This document shows, in pieces, positions 1-17,800 of a stretch of 64,000 nucleotides of DNA. The stretch's first letter is position 1, and each line of letters starts with the position of its first letter. Under the pieces are notes generated by a model, which was given only the letters and a program-made list of their open reading frames with translations, had not been told where the DNA came from and made no database searches. Source of the DNA: Syngnathus acus (lineage: Eukaryota; Chordata; Actinopteri; Syngnathiformes; Syngnathidae); the NCBI RefSeq assembly GCF_901709675.1, contig NC_051099.1:1116001-1180000 (forward strand). Reading direction: 5' to 3'. The position numbers were made by a program, and so were the translations under genes.

Positions 1-209
1 GATTTTATGTGGGAATTGCTGTGGGAAAGCTTCTTAGAAGAAAAAAAAAAACACACCTCAGTGGGAGTTTCAAGGGCTCAAACATTTTGCATGCATTCAA
101 TAAATCATCCGGAGATAAAAGCTGTCAAAACAAGGACAAAAAAAACATCTCTGTTAGCGTCTTTAAATCCATGAAGCTTTGGTTGTGTTACTTTGGATGG
201 TCGGAATAC

Positions 210-2247
210 CTCCATGCCTCGAGCCCGGTTGACCAGACAGTACACCTCGGACAGCGCCATCATGCCTCCGCGCTCCTGAGAAGGTCGATAATGATCAACT
301 TGTTTAAAGATGGCGGCCCAAGTGGTATGGAATGCTTACCTCCAGAGGGGCCAGGAGCATATCCCCCAGTTGTTTAGCCAGCTGCATGTGGTAATGTGTG
401 CCAGAGCCATGTGTTTCCCTGGTGACGGGGTTAGCGATGCCCATGCTCAGCAGGTAGGACTTAAAGCGGATGGTCTGGAAAGTAGAAATAACACGTTATT
501 GTGGTGCAAGCATCCACCTTGATTAGCTCAAGTTATGACCTCATCCTCTGTTATGTCCCCTTGCTTGTCTTTTATCTTATTAGCGATGGATTTGGACAGC
601 TCAACCATCTCTTTGGCCTGATTGAGGGGAGAAGAGAGAAGACACACACTTGGTAAAGTCCACTAATTGTTTTTATCACGCAAACAAATGTTCTTTACCT
701 TTACCATCAGCTTACTGAGATCCTCAAAGGCCTACAGAAGGGGGAAAAAAAGTGTAATAAGCACAGAATTGTCACAATTCAATGTTTGTATTGATTGTAA
801 GGGCATTTTTGTTTACTTTGGCCACAACACAATCAGCCAAGATATTTTACAACACCTCTGAGATGTTTTTGTCCGTTTCTTTCCTCCTCTCCTCTATTTT
901 ACGCTCAATGCCAACAATCCCGACTGCGCGTGTCCTTCCTGCCTGCAAGACCACAATGGAAAGGAAAGAGAAATCGTTTCACATTTTTAGAGTAGAGGAA
1001 CCAAGACAGCAGGAACAAATTGTAGTCAGCAGAGAGTGTCGATATATTTTGTAGAGATAGTTTCATACGGTTAAATACCACTTGCATGAGTAATTGTAAT
1101 TTCATTCGAGGGGATTTAAAGTGTATGAAAATGAAATTGTGATCTGTGATGCATATTTCATTAGAGCCAATTCAATGATGTGAATAAAGGGACACATGCA
1201 CAGTTTCAACACAAAAAAGGGAAGCAACACTGCCATCCAGTGGGATGTATTTTAAATGGACAGTCATCACATGAGAATGTTCCCCCTCGATCTAAAAGCC
1301 GACCGACACCAGAAAGAAACGAGAGGGTGTGTTCAAACCTGTGAGCCGCGTCTTATTTCGATTGGTTGCGAAGCGGGTGTGTTCTCCCATCTCTTCTGTA
1401 TCATCTCCTCATTTAGCCTCCTGAAAAACTTGAGATGAAATAAAAGCACTATCAAGTGGACATATTATGGGAAAACTGACACTGATTGTTGGATCCCTGA
1501 CGGCCGAGGTGACTGAGGAATTAAGTTTCTGTATAGAGGACTCCAAAGTCACTTTAGAGCAATAGTGGTGGGGTTTACCTCAATCTGCCCATGTTCTTTA
1601 AAAGAGAGCTTGATGTAGGAAAACTTGCTTTGTTGGTAAGGACCTTGCTCCTTGTTGGCAGGAGCTGGATGCAAGTGTATGACAATCTTTGCACTGCAAC
1701 GAAGAAGAAAACAAGACATAAGAGTTGAAGGCAAATGCATGCTATTTAAAATGAACGTTCTAAAAAAAAAACTCACAACTACATGTATAAACATGTACTA
1801 TATACATATGTACAGTGCAGGTTACTCACCTCTTCCCTATTCCCGCTGCCTGCTCCTCAAAAAACAAGATTTGTGACAATGGCATAGAAATGCAGCACTC
1901 CTGTGAAAAATAACATATGTGCATTGTTGTTTACATTATGTACATACAATTTAATCAAAGACAAGCCCTTACGTGATTTTTAGCGTCCCTCCATATCAAG
2001 CGATGGGTGCTCAGCAACGCATTTCCAACATCTAGTTTGGCCTATATAAGTGCAAGAAACAAACTTAATGACAATGCAACAAATGTCACGATTAATTCAT
2101 GTAGAATTTAGCTTGTCTAAGACTGAACGTAGCACGCAGGGATGAATATACCTTGTCGTCACCATCATACAATCTGACGCCTTGTTGCTGTATAACTAAA
2201 GTCTCATTTATTTCCAAAAAACCGTTTGACCACGAAAATCGATCCAT
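210..2247 (-). CDS. vps36: VPS36, ESCRT-II subunit (5' ten exons; 3' end outside window)
   Basis: This gene encodes the ESCRT-II subunit that, with SNF8 and VPS25, sorts ubiquitinated cargo into multivesicular endosomes. Its N-terminal GLUE domain, a PH-like fold, binds ubiquitin and phosphoinositides. Ten coding exons are visible on the minus strand: 2152-2247, 1973-2041, 1830-1900, 1579-1693, 1339-1428, 856-942, 699-731, 540-617, 340-474 and 210-275. They total 840 bp, or 280 codons with no stop. The translation starts [18 protein letters not shown] and contains [13 protein letters not shown] and [14 protein letters not shown] of the GLUE domain, then [14 protein letters not shown], a helical linker, and [16 protein letters not shown] and [13 protein letters not shown] of the winged-helix region. 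About 100 C-terminal residues of a usual ~386 lie beyond the left edge. The start matches the family N-terminus. The protein is known; the exon borders are my reading. Confidence 0.96.
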
Positions 2248-3076
2248 TTCTTATGATATGGTAATCCGATCGTTCCCCTGCAGTTAAAAGCTACCGGGAC
2301 GCCTCATCTTGTGTTTACTTCCTGTTTGTATGCCGTTGAAAGGTGCCCCAGTGCTGCCTGTCAAAAACAGATGAAACCATATCGGGGGGAAAATGTATGT
2401 TCCATTTACTATGATATAGTTTAAATTTTAGACATATATATGTACATTTCTTGCTTATAATTTGTATTTTGTCGACTCTTCTCATATTTATGCAACAGTC
2501 AAATGGCGTTCTGTCGAGCTGCCTTGCAGAGGTCCTGACGATGTTGACTTGACTAGCGCCAGCTGTCAGTGGAAGCTAGCATATGAGCTTCAGTCGTGTC
2601 GCGTTTTTGTTCATTTTGTCATTTTATGCCATTGTTTTAATAATTTCTAGAATCGGGTTTGGAAGAAAACAAATGAAGCTGATGATGAAACTTTCTCCCT
2701 GAATGCATAACGCCTTTTAGTTCAACTATAGTCGTAAACGGGGCAGCTAATGTTGACTAGCTTGTTGTTAGGGATGTAATGAAGACAGGTTGTGCAGTGT
2801 ACTCGGCATTTTCGCTTCCTTTTTTTTTTTTTTTTTTTGTAGAATTGTTCCAACTGGAAGAAAGTCGCGTGAGATCACTGAAAATTGCCATAACTATACC
2901 ACAATCTATAGACGATTTAGAATATGTTTTCTTCTAGTATTCTATTTTGGCCACTATAGCTTGGCCTTATATACTTTTAGATCATCTTAAATTATCGCAA
3001 ATCACAATATCAGCTCTACTGTGAGTAGTGGATTTACTACGCATGTAAAAACAGGCGGTCTTTTAATTATATGATC
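2248..3076. promoter_or_regulatory. Divergent intergenic region, probable shared promoter of vps36 and proser1
   Basis: The two start codons lie head to head, 829 bp apart, so both promoters must sit in or near this stretch. It probably also carries a non-coding first exon of proser1, because a pyrimidine-rich acceptor-like sequence (T tract then gtag) ends near 2842. No TATA box or long CpG island is obvious by eye. The exact transcription starts cannot be fixed from sequence. Confidence 0.5.
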
Positions 3077-7734
<4,658 letters not shown>

Positions 7735-8291
7735 AAGCTGCCCTCTGTTCATCTACTGCCATGACATGCTGAGCACCCCTTTCAATACCCCGTCTGGACC
7801 TTCAGCAAATCTATGAACTGAAGACAGAAGACTGTGAAATGAAATGAGTGAGGAATCGTTCACGCGTTAGTGAACAGATGTAAATATGAGCTTGTTTTTT
7901 CTAAGTCAAATGTGAGTAGTTTTAATGTTAGTCTTGCCTTTTTGTCGCTTTTACCAGCACGAATTAAGTCAAAATAGGTGATGCCATGTAATGAAATGAC
8001 CATATTATGTTGACAACTCATCGTGTAAAGGTGTGATGACAGCTACGGACTTGTTCCGAGAACTTATTTTAGTCAATGAAACACTAATTGTTGCTGTCAC
8101 ACAAACAAAGTGTTATTATGTTCCTCAATTTACATTTGAATTCCGACTGTTGCTTTGAAAGTTCTTTTGTTACACTGTTGTTTGTTTTGGATTTAAAAAC
8201 TTTTTTTTTTATTGCTTTAGCTAGTAGATACTGTAACTTTTTCTGTGTTTTATGGCGTGACAGGCCAATGAATTGAGGTTCCTTGAATAAA
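7735..8291 (+). other. proser1: proser1 3' UTR with AATAAA signal at 8286-8291
   Basis: AT-rich non-coding sequence follows the proser1 stop and carries a canonical AATAAA hexamer at its end. It is the first good polyadenylation signal on this strand and gives a 3' UTR of about 0.6 kb. Confidence 0.6.
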
Positions 8292-8899
8292 CAGAAACAC
8301 ACAGTTCTTACGTTTAATCACAGACGTGCATATCAAAAGTGATTATGATTCCTGAATGGCACATCATTAAATTAGCATATCACACTACTTGCAATTGTTC
8401 ATTCGGTCATCAGGGACTACCTGGAAGGGTGGGTAAATGATTTCCTGTAGTCGTGTCACTGGCCGTGAGACTCATGTCGACAATGGAAAAAAATACCCTG
8501 AACTGTTTATTCAATTCTCATGATAGCTGCAAGTCATTGCTCTATTGATCTGGCAATTTATCTATCTACAGAATCAGTTTTTGATTTGTGGATATGGTTT
8601 TTAAATTTTTATTCAGCAATATAGTTTCTCAAATCAGGATATCTGTTCTCGACAAACTACACAGCAGCATCACTAATGAAACCAGGAAAAAAAAAAAAAA
8701 AAACCGGTATCGTTTCTGTCGTGGTTGCGGTCGCAGTTTGTGCAAACAAGAAAAAAAGTTCAGTGGCACAGAACCACACCTTCAGCTATCCGGTAAACTG
8801 CAGCTTTAAAAGGTCCCCGTATGACTTCCTGCTGATTAGTCCCACTTCTTCGCACTCTCACTCAAGTGACTCTCTCACTTCACTTTTTCCATCCAGTAT
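8292..8899. other. Intergenic stretch and 5' region of the stomatin gene
   Basis: No coding exon is recognisable here. A pyrimidine-rich acceptor (ttttccatccag, ending at 8896) stands four bases before the stomatin ATG. Transcripts therefore probably have an upstream non-coding exon in this interval. A short A tract lies near 8687-8703. Confidence 0.4.
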
Positions 8900-11350
8900 A
8901 TGGAAATGGAGGACCGAATGGAAAGTCAGAGGCCGACGGGGATGAGTAAAGAGGTCTTAATATGTAAGTCTCACTTGATTTTTCTTCCATTTGTAGCTTT
9001 TAAGATGATCGCATACAAACACTTGGGATGGTTTGCTGCTTTTGATAATCAAGCTTTCCCGCTTCAACCACATTACAATCAGCCAAATGTACATGAGAGC
9101 AACTTTATTGTGTGTATTGCTTTTACCTGTGCAGGTAAGGAAGGTGCAAAGCAGCCTAGGGCATTGTATAGCTCCATCGTCATAGAGACACACTGAGATA
9201 AAGCGTCCGTCTCCAAAGCATGTGACTGTGGGCTGTTTGTGCGTCCGTGGACATTGAGCACAGCGCTTTCTCACAGTATTATCATTCCACAAAAGACATG
9301 GCGCAAAAGTACATTTAAGATCTTTCTGAATTTAAATGACATGTCATGTGCTTTATTGTTGATTTATTTTCACTGTCAAATATGACACATTAGATTTTAA
9401 TTTACATTCCTGTTTTACTATATGGCTAAAACCATGCGTGTATAATGTTTTGTTATGAATGGAGATAATGATGTCGTTGATTTATTAAAATCAGTGACAT
9501 TACAACACAGCTCAGAGCGCCATAAAGGGGGAAAAAAAGCAATCATGTGATTGACTCAGTGTCGCAATGATGCTGTGTGATATGCGGCGACCAAGTCATT
9601 TGTTTAAAGCAACACTGAAATTTCCTTTAGTTCAGTGGTGGGGAAAGTGCACATCATGTGATCCGACCTCAAAAAGACAACAATGCCGATTGTCTGCGCA
9701 AGGAAAAAGCAAAATTGATGCTTTATAATTATTATAATTATTATTATTTACAATATAATTGATTACTATCATTCCTTCTGCGGATATTTACAAAGGATCA
9801 AACTCAGGGTCATCCTTTCGTAATATTGCAAAGTGATTTACAGTGGAAACTATGACGCGTATTGAAAAACAAACTCTTCCCAGGGACACTCATGGGTTTC
9901 TTTATGAGCAAAGGAGACATGATAAAGCTTGAGTCAACATTTTATTGTTTGCCTCAACACAAGGGGGAGGAGCTAAACCATTTCAATGGAAATATGAGAT
10001 GACCACAAACTAATCATGTATTGCGCAATCCCGGTATTGTCCTACTGCTGTTCTGATAACACACCAATGTTAAATGATCCATTTCTTTTCTGTCACTGCA
10101 GCTGAGAAGACGGGGTCTTTGGGATGCTGCGGATGGTTCATAGTCATCATCGTCGGCGTCTTCACTTTATTACTCTTCCCCTTCACCGTTTGGTTCTGTT
10201 TGAAGGTGTGTGGAAAAAAAAGAAAAGTAGTTTCATTTCCTTTGGCTCTGATGGTGGTTTGAGGTCTTGCACGATTGTTTCTGCAGATAGTTCAAGAGTA
10301 TGAGCGTGCTGTGATCTTCAGACTGGGGCGCATCACAGACAAGAAGGGAAAAGGACCAGGTATGCTTTTGTAATGTCTCACATCTCATTGATGGGAACAT
10401 TGATGTTTGTTCACTGTTTTTCCACAGGAATTTTCTTCATTTTGCCCTGCACTGATTCATTTGTTAAAGTTGATCTGCGAACTGTTTCATTCGACATCCC
10501 TCCGCAAGAGGTAACGATTGCACAAACCTTCAGAATCATTGCTTGCTTACTCAATCGACAAGACTACATATCTATTTTTTTGCCCACGAATTGCAAATAC
10601 AAGATTTCAAATGTTATTTCCTCCTCCAGATTCTGACAAAGGACTCAGTGACAGTGAGCGTGGATGGCGTAGTGTACTTCCGTGTCAACGACCCCATCGC
10701 TTCTGTAGCCAATGTATCCAACGCTGACTTTGCCACCCGCCTGCTGGCCCAAACCACCCTCAGAAACGTCTTGGGCACCAAGAACCTGGCCGAGGTCCTG
10801 TCTGACCGAGAGGGCATTGCTCACAGCATGCAGGTAAGGATCAACAGATTCACAAGTAAAAATCTCTAAAGACAGGTTCAAGATTATTTCCCATGATATC
10901 TTTTTTAGTCAAATCTGGACGAAGCTACTGACAACTGGGGTATCAAAGTGGAACGTGTTGAGATTAAAGATGTGAAGCTGCCCCATCAGCTGCAGAGAGC
11001 CATGGCTGCTGAGGCCGAGGCTTCGCGAGAGGCCAGAGCCAAGGTAATAGGAAACTTGTTTTCCACGTATGCAACCCCAACCCAATTTGCTGGCTATAAA
11101 TAACCCAACATTGGGTCAGAAGCTTTTGGACCACCCATTGCTTACTACTCCGTCTGTATAGGTGATAGCCGCAGAAGGCGAGATGAACGCTTCCCGCGCC
11201 CTGAAGGAGGCAGCGCTGGTCATCGCCGAAGCTCCGTCAGCTCTGCAGCTCCGTTACCTGCAGACCCTCAACACCATCGCCGCAGAGAAGAACTCCACAA
11301 TCATCTTCCCCCTGCCCATGGATATGATTTCTCATTTCATGCGCAAGTGA
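8900..11350 (+). CDS. stoml3: Stomatin-family membrane protein (STOML3 by position, STOM-like by sequence)
   Basis: Stomatins are monotopic, cholesterol-binding proteins of the inner plasma-membrane leaflet that oligomerise and tune ion channels; STOML3 tunes mechanosensitive channels. Seven exons: 8900-8963, 10102-10205, 10287-10359, 10428-10510, 10630-10833, 10909-11043 and 11162-11350, giving 283 codons plus TGA (family about 288). Visible are the hairpin segment [18 protein letters not shown] with its conserved proline, [28 protein letters not shown], the SPFH core with [16 protein letters not shown], the [13 protein letters not shown] helix and the C-terminal [19 protein letters not shown]. 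Many positions ([35 protein letters not shown]) match human STOM better than STOML3. The neighbour proser1 is the human neighbour of STOML3. The first 22 residues are weakly conserved, so the start is less certain than the rest. Confidence 0.9.
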
Positions 11351-11508
11351 TGACAGGGTTGACGTTGCTCTTCAGATGCACTTGTTGAATGGGCAATTAA
11401 CAGAGTTGGATGACTGCTATCATCAAAATCAGTGCCTGTGTGTCATTTGTTATTATTATTTTTTAAAGTAACCATTGCGTGCTTTGCCAGATCAAATTTA
11501 AAAATAAA
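11351..11508 (+). other. stoml3: 3' UTR of the stomatin gene with AATAAA at 11503-11508
   Basis: A canonical AATAAA hexamer lies about 150 bp after the stop codon, inside an A-rich stretch, and makes a short 3' UTR. Confidence 0.6.
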
Positions 11509-14500
11509 AACTCTCTTACTGCACTAAATTAAAGATATATACATTCCACCTACATAAAATTGATGAAGTGGCATAATGGGTTCTTGATTTGTTTTCTTAA
11601 CTTTATCTATTGACTAGCTAGCTAACTCGCTTACCAGTGATGGGACATTGTGATTTCCTGTGAAAGTTGTGGAATTGAATAATCAATTCCATACATTACA
11701 GCCTTGCAGTGTTGTGTATTGAAATTGACCATGAAAAAAAATACGTATCTTTATATGATGAATGTTATTAATTATTATTAATAATAAAAAGATTAAATGT
11801 ATTTAGAAAAAAATCTTTATCTCAGAAATCTATGTGGGCTCTTCACATTGATCCCTACCCATGACGTAGCGCTCAGTTTCAATCATGCAATAATAATTCA
11901 AATCGTATTTGTTAAAAGTACTTTTGAAAAATATCGCAATTTGCAAAAGTAAAGAGTTGCGCCTGTGCGATAAGAAAACTCCGAATGTTCCTGAATGCAC
12001 CAAGAGAACCAATCAATCTGTAGATGGCAATCACCTGATTCCGCACCTGTACGTTGCTGCAAACGCGAAATCAGCACGCCGACTTGCTGCAAACTCCAAG
12101 TCAACACGATGCAATAAATGGATTCAAAATATCCAATTAAGCACCGAAGTGGACGATCAGGAGCAAAATACCTGCAGATACATCCACCGGTAAGTTGCAA
12201 TTGATTTGGTTTAATGATTAAACGAAACACAAATTCATCAAGTGCAAAATGGAGACAGTAAGAATGTTCAAGTAAACTTTAATTCTTGTGAGAGCTATTC
12301 TAACACAACGGAGGTTGATAAGCGCAGGACCAATTTCCAAACATATACATACATACATTTGTCTTCAAATGACATTCATCAAGTTGGTCTGCCACACTTT
12401 AGAACTACATGTCGACCATTACAATGCTAGAAGTTCAATGCAGAGAAATAGCAAAGACTGACAAAGCATGCTTCTATTATTTTCTTGGTGCACTAAGACA
12501 CAAGTTGTGTGGTAAATGTATTTACATTCAAACATACAATCAGAGCCAGAACAAACACATTCATTCTCTCAGGACCAAATGGTGTCATTTACCTTGAAAT
12601 TAAATGACTGAGGAAAAAAATTACAAAAAGCCAAATAGTGCTTTCAAACAAAACACAATTTACAAATGCAACCCTTGTGTAAAAGACAATTATGACTTGT
12701 CTCATTCTAAGTGCTACATATTGACATTAAATGGCTGCTACAAATGCAGTATTGTTTAGGTTGTTTCATCAAATCACGTGAATGGTAGAAAATACATTAC
12801 ATTTCCCTCCCCCCCCATTCAGAGCGAGATACAGATGTCCACAGGACACACTGGTCAGGTCTTGTTTAAATTATATGTAGCTGTTATTGTTGCAAACTGT
12901 TGTTGTAAACGGTATTCTTTTTACACCTGAAGTGACCCTGAAGTACAATTGTAAATATTTGAAAACACAGTGACTGAGTGACTGGCAGTTTTTGTACAAA
13001 TTTTTTTTCCCGTTCACGTTCCTCTCTTTAACCCTGTCTACCAACCGTAGAAAAAAAAAACCCTTGTAGTCCCTCGTCATGACATACTTTGCTTTTCATG
13101 GCTATTAAAAGTGCTGGTATGGCTAATTAGTGTCAACTTTACAGTTTGTTTTGAGAAAAAGAAAAGTGCAACACGAAATGCTGTAACACGGCAGTGGGCA
13201 ATCTTTTGGGGACTTTTTTACAATCTTTAAATCGCAACAATTGAACAAATGTTTATCATTAGTTCATGTGTAGGTCTCCCCCCCCCCCCACTGCCTGCTG
13301 TAAAAGAACACATGACCAGTGCCCTCATAGAACTCTTTTGTCTCATCATTCTCTCTGACATAAGTTTATTTACAGCATTTTGTTTTCATGCAAAGACTAA
13401 ATACCTGTTCCGCTCTTTAACAGGACACCATTGGTGTAAACGGATTGAAAATCAGGATGACTTGGTCAAAGCAGCCCCAATGAGCACCCTGTGAGTACAT
13501 TACAATCCTGGTTGATTTCTATTGCATTTGTTTTTCTTAAGGAAAAAAAAAATGGACCAAGTAGAAGCTATAAAACAAAGACATTGGAAAGAAGTGAAAT
13601 TCCCTGAATGATAACATTTGAGAAATTTGAAAAAGTTTAGAACATATACTGGTAAATACATGTTCTGATAAAGCAGAAACATCTGTTTTTTTCCCTTTAA
13701 AATATTCTTTTAAGAAGAGTTTAAAATAATCTTCACAAACTGAAGTATAACGTTCTGCCAGTGGAGCCCCTAAAGTCAAAAAAGTTGTACATTTTGAAGA
13801 GCGTTCTAATTTTTCAGGAAATAGTTATTTGAAGAATATCACTCCCCAAGTCGATGCTGAGTTAAACATGATATTGTTTTCTAGATTGAGAGAAGCCATT
13901 TCTATAATCTTGCAGCCCTACTTAATATGACCTCTTAATCAATTTTCTCATAGCAAATATTTCAAGCTGAAATAAATGAATTTATTTTTCAAAATAAAAG
14001 TTTGAATTTGGAGGTTCCACTGTTTCTAGCTTATTGTTTTCATTTCAAGACTCTCTCTCCCCTGTACTATTCATTTCCCTCATAAAGTTAGCTCAATAAA
14101 TAGGCAAACAAACCACAGCAATAATAAGACTGGAAGACATTCACAGTGCATGCGTGCTTAAGTAGCAAAACAAATAGGTTTGAAGCCTCTTTTACACAGA
14201 TGGGGAAGAAGCTGGAAATTTTTTTTTTCAGAGGTAGTATCAGAACCAGCGATTACCCCCCCCCCCCCCCCATTTTTTATTATTTTCCAGACTGAGTTGA
14301 GTTCACTGCCATCATTCAGTGCTCATATGTCAAGATTTTGTTTGCAAGTCAAAGCAAAAAAATCCAATCATGTTTTTATGCAAATATTTGACTTTTAAAC
14401 CGCAAATGATGACATTTGGGAAGAATTATTAGTGTGCTAAAATTGATTGCGTTCCACATTGGAGGTTCCATGGTAAGTGAAAGACAATCCATTATATCTT

Positions 14501-14886
14501 GGTGAGGCAGAGGAATTCCCTTAAACCAATTCAAAAGGACAAATATTGAATAAAAATTGACTTTTGCTGGTGAAATGGCGGAAGTAAGGCGCTTTGTTTG
14601 GGGATTTAGCTCCGTAAAACAGAACTCAACCCAATGGGCGAGTGTTTAACGTAGAATACATTTGCGTTCTGGGCACAGGAGGAATTTGTTCTCGCGTGCC
14701 ACTTCCTCTCTCTGTTGATCCCGAAAGTGAATTCATTGGAATGAGTCATCTTGCATGTTGGGTAAAAATGACCTTTGCGTGTCAAAGCGTTTAAGACTTT
14801 CAGATGTCATTGTGGACACAACAGAATACATTTCACGTTCGGCGAGGGCAAGGAGAGAGTATTATTATTTTAAATCAAATAAGTTT
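11509..14886 (-). other. Convergent intergenic region and mtus2 3' UTR
   Basis: The stomatin gene and mtus2 converge here. No coding exon is recognisable on either strand. The right part must hold the mtus2 3' UTR. Minus-strand AATAAA candidates (TTTATT on the plus strand) lie at 14276-14281, 13981-13986 and 13375-13380, giving possible 3' UTRs of about 0.6, 0.9 and 1.5 kb. C tracts near 13271 and 14257 are simple repeats. The left part (11.7-12.6 kb) is AT-rich without a readable feature. Confidence 0.5.
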
Positions 14887-17800
14887 TTATCTCTGCAAAG
14901 TGAGACAGGCTACCGAATTGCGATTGGCCGTTGCTCTATGAGTGGGTGTGCACGGGCCCGGTGAGTGATTCTGATTGGTTGCCGATCTGTGGGTGGGTGT
15001 GCCCGGGCCGGGTGAGTAATTCCGATTGACCGTGTGGAAGGGCGAGGAGGACTGTGGCTGCTGGGGGCAGCCTTGGCAGTGGCTGGGGGAGTGGCAGCCC
15101 AGTGGAGGTGCAGGTGACGATGAGAACAGTGGAGATGACGGGATGGGGGAGGTAGAGAAGGCGCGATGGAGGGGCGAGGACGAGGGAGACATCAACGGGC
15201 TGGTCTGAAGACGCCACAGCAGCTCCTCGTTGTTCTGACTGAGTCGCTTTTTCGCCGTGCTCTCCTTCTCCACTGATTCCTGGAGGTTGGCGTTCTCTTC
15301 GGACAGTTGTCTGGAGGAACAGCACAATCGGAGATGAATTGGATCACAAGCAATGAGTGACAGGTGTTTTCTACCTGGATAAAGTGAGGTTCCTTTCAAT
15401 CCGAGCTGTCAGATCTTCATTTTGTTGCTGCAGAACTTGGAGCTTCTCCTCCAGGAACACATTCTTTTGGGCCTGCTCAAAAGTCACATTTATTTGTCGG
15501 ACATGTGAAAGTGATGGTTGAAGGGGAGCCTACCACTTTTTCCAGGTCTGCGATCTTCTGCTCTTGCTGGTGTATTTGCTGGTTCTTCATTTCCACAACC
15601 TCCTTCAAGCTCTTTAGATCCTTCTCAATATGCTGGTACGGCGCTAAGGCATCCTGTTAGCATGGCGACATGTTTAGTTATAGCGCCATCATCTGACCTT
15701 AGTAAAAACTCACAAGTATCTGTTCGTCGGTGCTCTTCCTCAGCGCCTCTTCAAAGCGTTTGGCTTTGTCCCGCAGACTGTGGTTTTGAAAAGTGAGCGT
15801 GTCCACTTGATCCTAGAAAAACAAACAAACATGGTTTTTCCTCCCAGCTTTGGCTCTAAAAGCAAGCATCATGTCGTTGGAGCATACCTGAAGAGAAAGC
15901 CTTAGCTTCTCAAAATCCTCCTCAAGGAACATCTTCTGTTGCTCGTGAGCTTTCCTTAAGTCTGTGAGGGAGGAATGAGTTCGTGTGACTCACCAAAGGT
16001 CAAATTGTTATTTTTCACGTGAGCTGCAATCGTACCTCTCATGGTTCGGGCATGCTCCTCATGCAGTGTTGCCATGGTGATGTTATGCATATCTCTGAGC
16101 TCCTGAATGGCTGCCTGGTGGTGAGCTGTCATCTCCTCCACCTTCACGCACAGCACAAACACCAAATGAGGACTTTCAATGACCCCAAATGTTTTGAGTA
16201 ATGTATGAAATCAAATCCGATGCTTGTCACCTGTTCTTGCTGCTGGGTCCTGAGCTCCTCCATTTGCGACTGATGCTCAGCCTTCAGGTGTTCCGTCTCG
16301 GCCGAGTGACACTTGCGTAGGCTCTCCTCCACGGCGGCCAGTTCCGTTTCCTGCTGCACCTGCAGCTCCTGCAGCTCTCGATCGAATGCCGATTCCACGG
16401 CGGCCTTTTCCAGTTTGAGTCTTTCCCAGTTTGCAGAGTTGGACACTGAGGGATGAGTTGGAAGCATTTTCAATGTGTGTTCACACAATACTTCTTTAAA
16501 ATGTCATTTTGGAAGGAATTTTTATCGACGGAGAAATAGTTCCAAGGACCTTAATGCAAAATGAGCCCGAAATGGCAGTATTTGTTTCCACTTTGTGATG
16601 TGTTTAAAGAATAGAAGTAAACCAAGTTAAATGGAAGGAACAGGAAATTCTGAGAGATGTCAACTCACCCAGTTGCTCTTTGACCTTTTGTATTTCCTGG
16701 AGCAAGTTTGTTTCATTCGCTTCTGCGGTTTCATTCTGAAGGAGGGAAAGAAATAAGTGCAAATTGAAAGTTGTGGTATAGTAAAAAAAAAAGTTTTGAG
16801 CTCTCATGGTTGAGCCACACCATAAGGTCTTTTAATCTGTAGTTGCACTGTAACAGACAGCAGGTGGCGCTGACAGCTCCTTTTTTATGAACAACTTTTC
16901 TATTGATGTGGACCGTGGGGCTTGTGATTGCTGCACTCAGACGGCAGCCATAAAGACGTCCCTCCGCTCACCTCACGGGTTAAATCATTCCAGACCACTC
17001 AGGAGGGCTGCGAGAGAGATGCTCGGTGACACACTGAACTCTCCCGCAACCTCTCACAAAGAATCTCGCTCGTAATCATCACGCTCGGGGGGGACCGTGC
17101 TGTGAATCCCACCTCGTGGTGCTGTTAAATATTGTATGTGATTAAATTAGCACTCACCTTGAGGCGGTAATGCTGAGTAGTGACGATGAAGGCTTCCAAA
17201 CCCAAAGAGGTCTTCCTCAGTTCTTCTTCAAGGGCCCTCAGTTGCTTCTCTTGCCGCTCACAGCATCCGCGCAGCCTCTCCAGCTTATGTGACCCAAAAA
17301 AAAAGAATCAGAAGAGCAGCAATGCTCCTGCACGGGTTGTCCCTGATTCTCACCTCCTCACGTTGCTCCTCCTTCTCCCTCTGCTGTGCTTTCCTTTCTT
17401 CTTCTCTCTGCTGAGCATCTTCCTTCTCTTGCTGCAGCTTCAGGGGAGGAACGCGGCGAGGGGAGCCAGGGGGGGCAGACCCCCGGGCTGGTCCTCCTGC
17501 AGCTCGCTGACCTGACTGCACTATAGGGAGGGGAAGGAGTCAATAAATATATGAATGGCAACGATGAAGTACGACCTCTAAAATATTTCCACAGAATCTG
17601 CATAAATTCTTAATCAAACTAATGAGTATCAACCAAGGCAATTTGCCCTGACCTAATGATATTGTGCTCGCTCGACAAAAGTTAATTGAATCTTTTGGCA
17701 AAGGAATAAGCTGCATATTTGAATAAGTTAAAGATTACGTTTAACGATGGCGATAATGGCAACGCAAATCCATGTGTGAGTCACCTTGACATGTAGTGAC

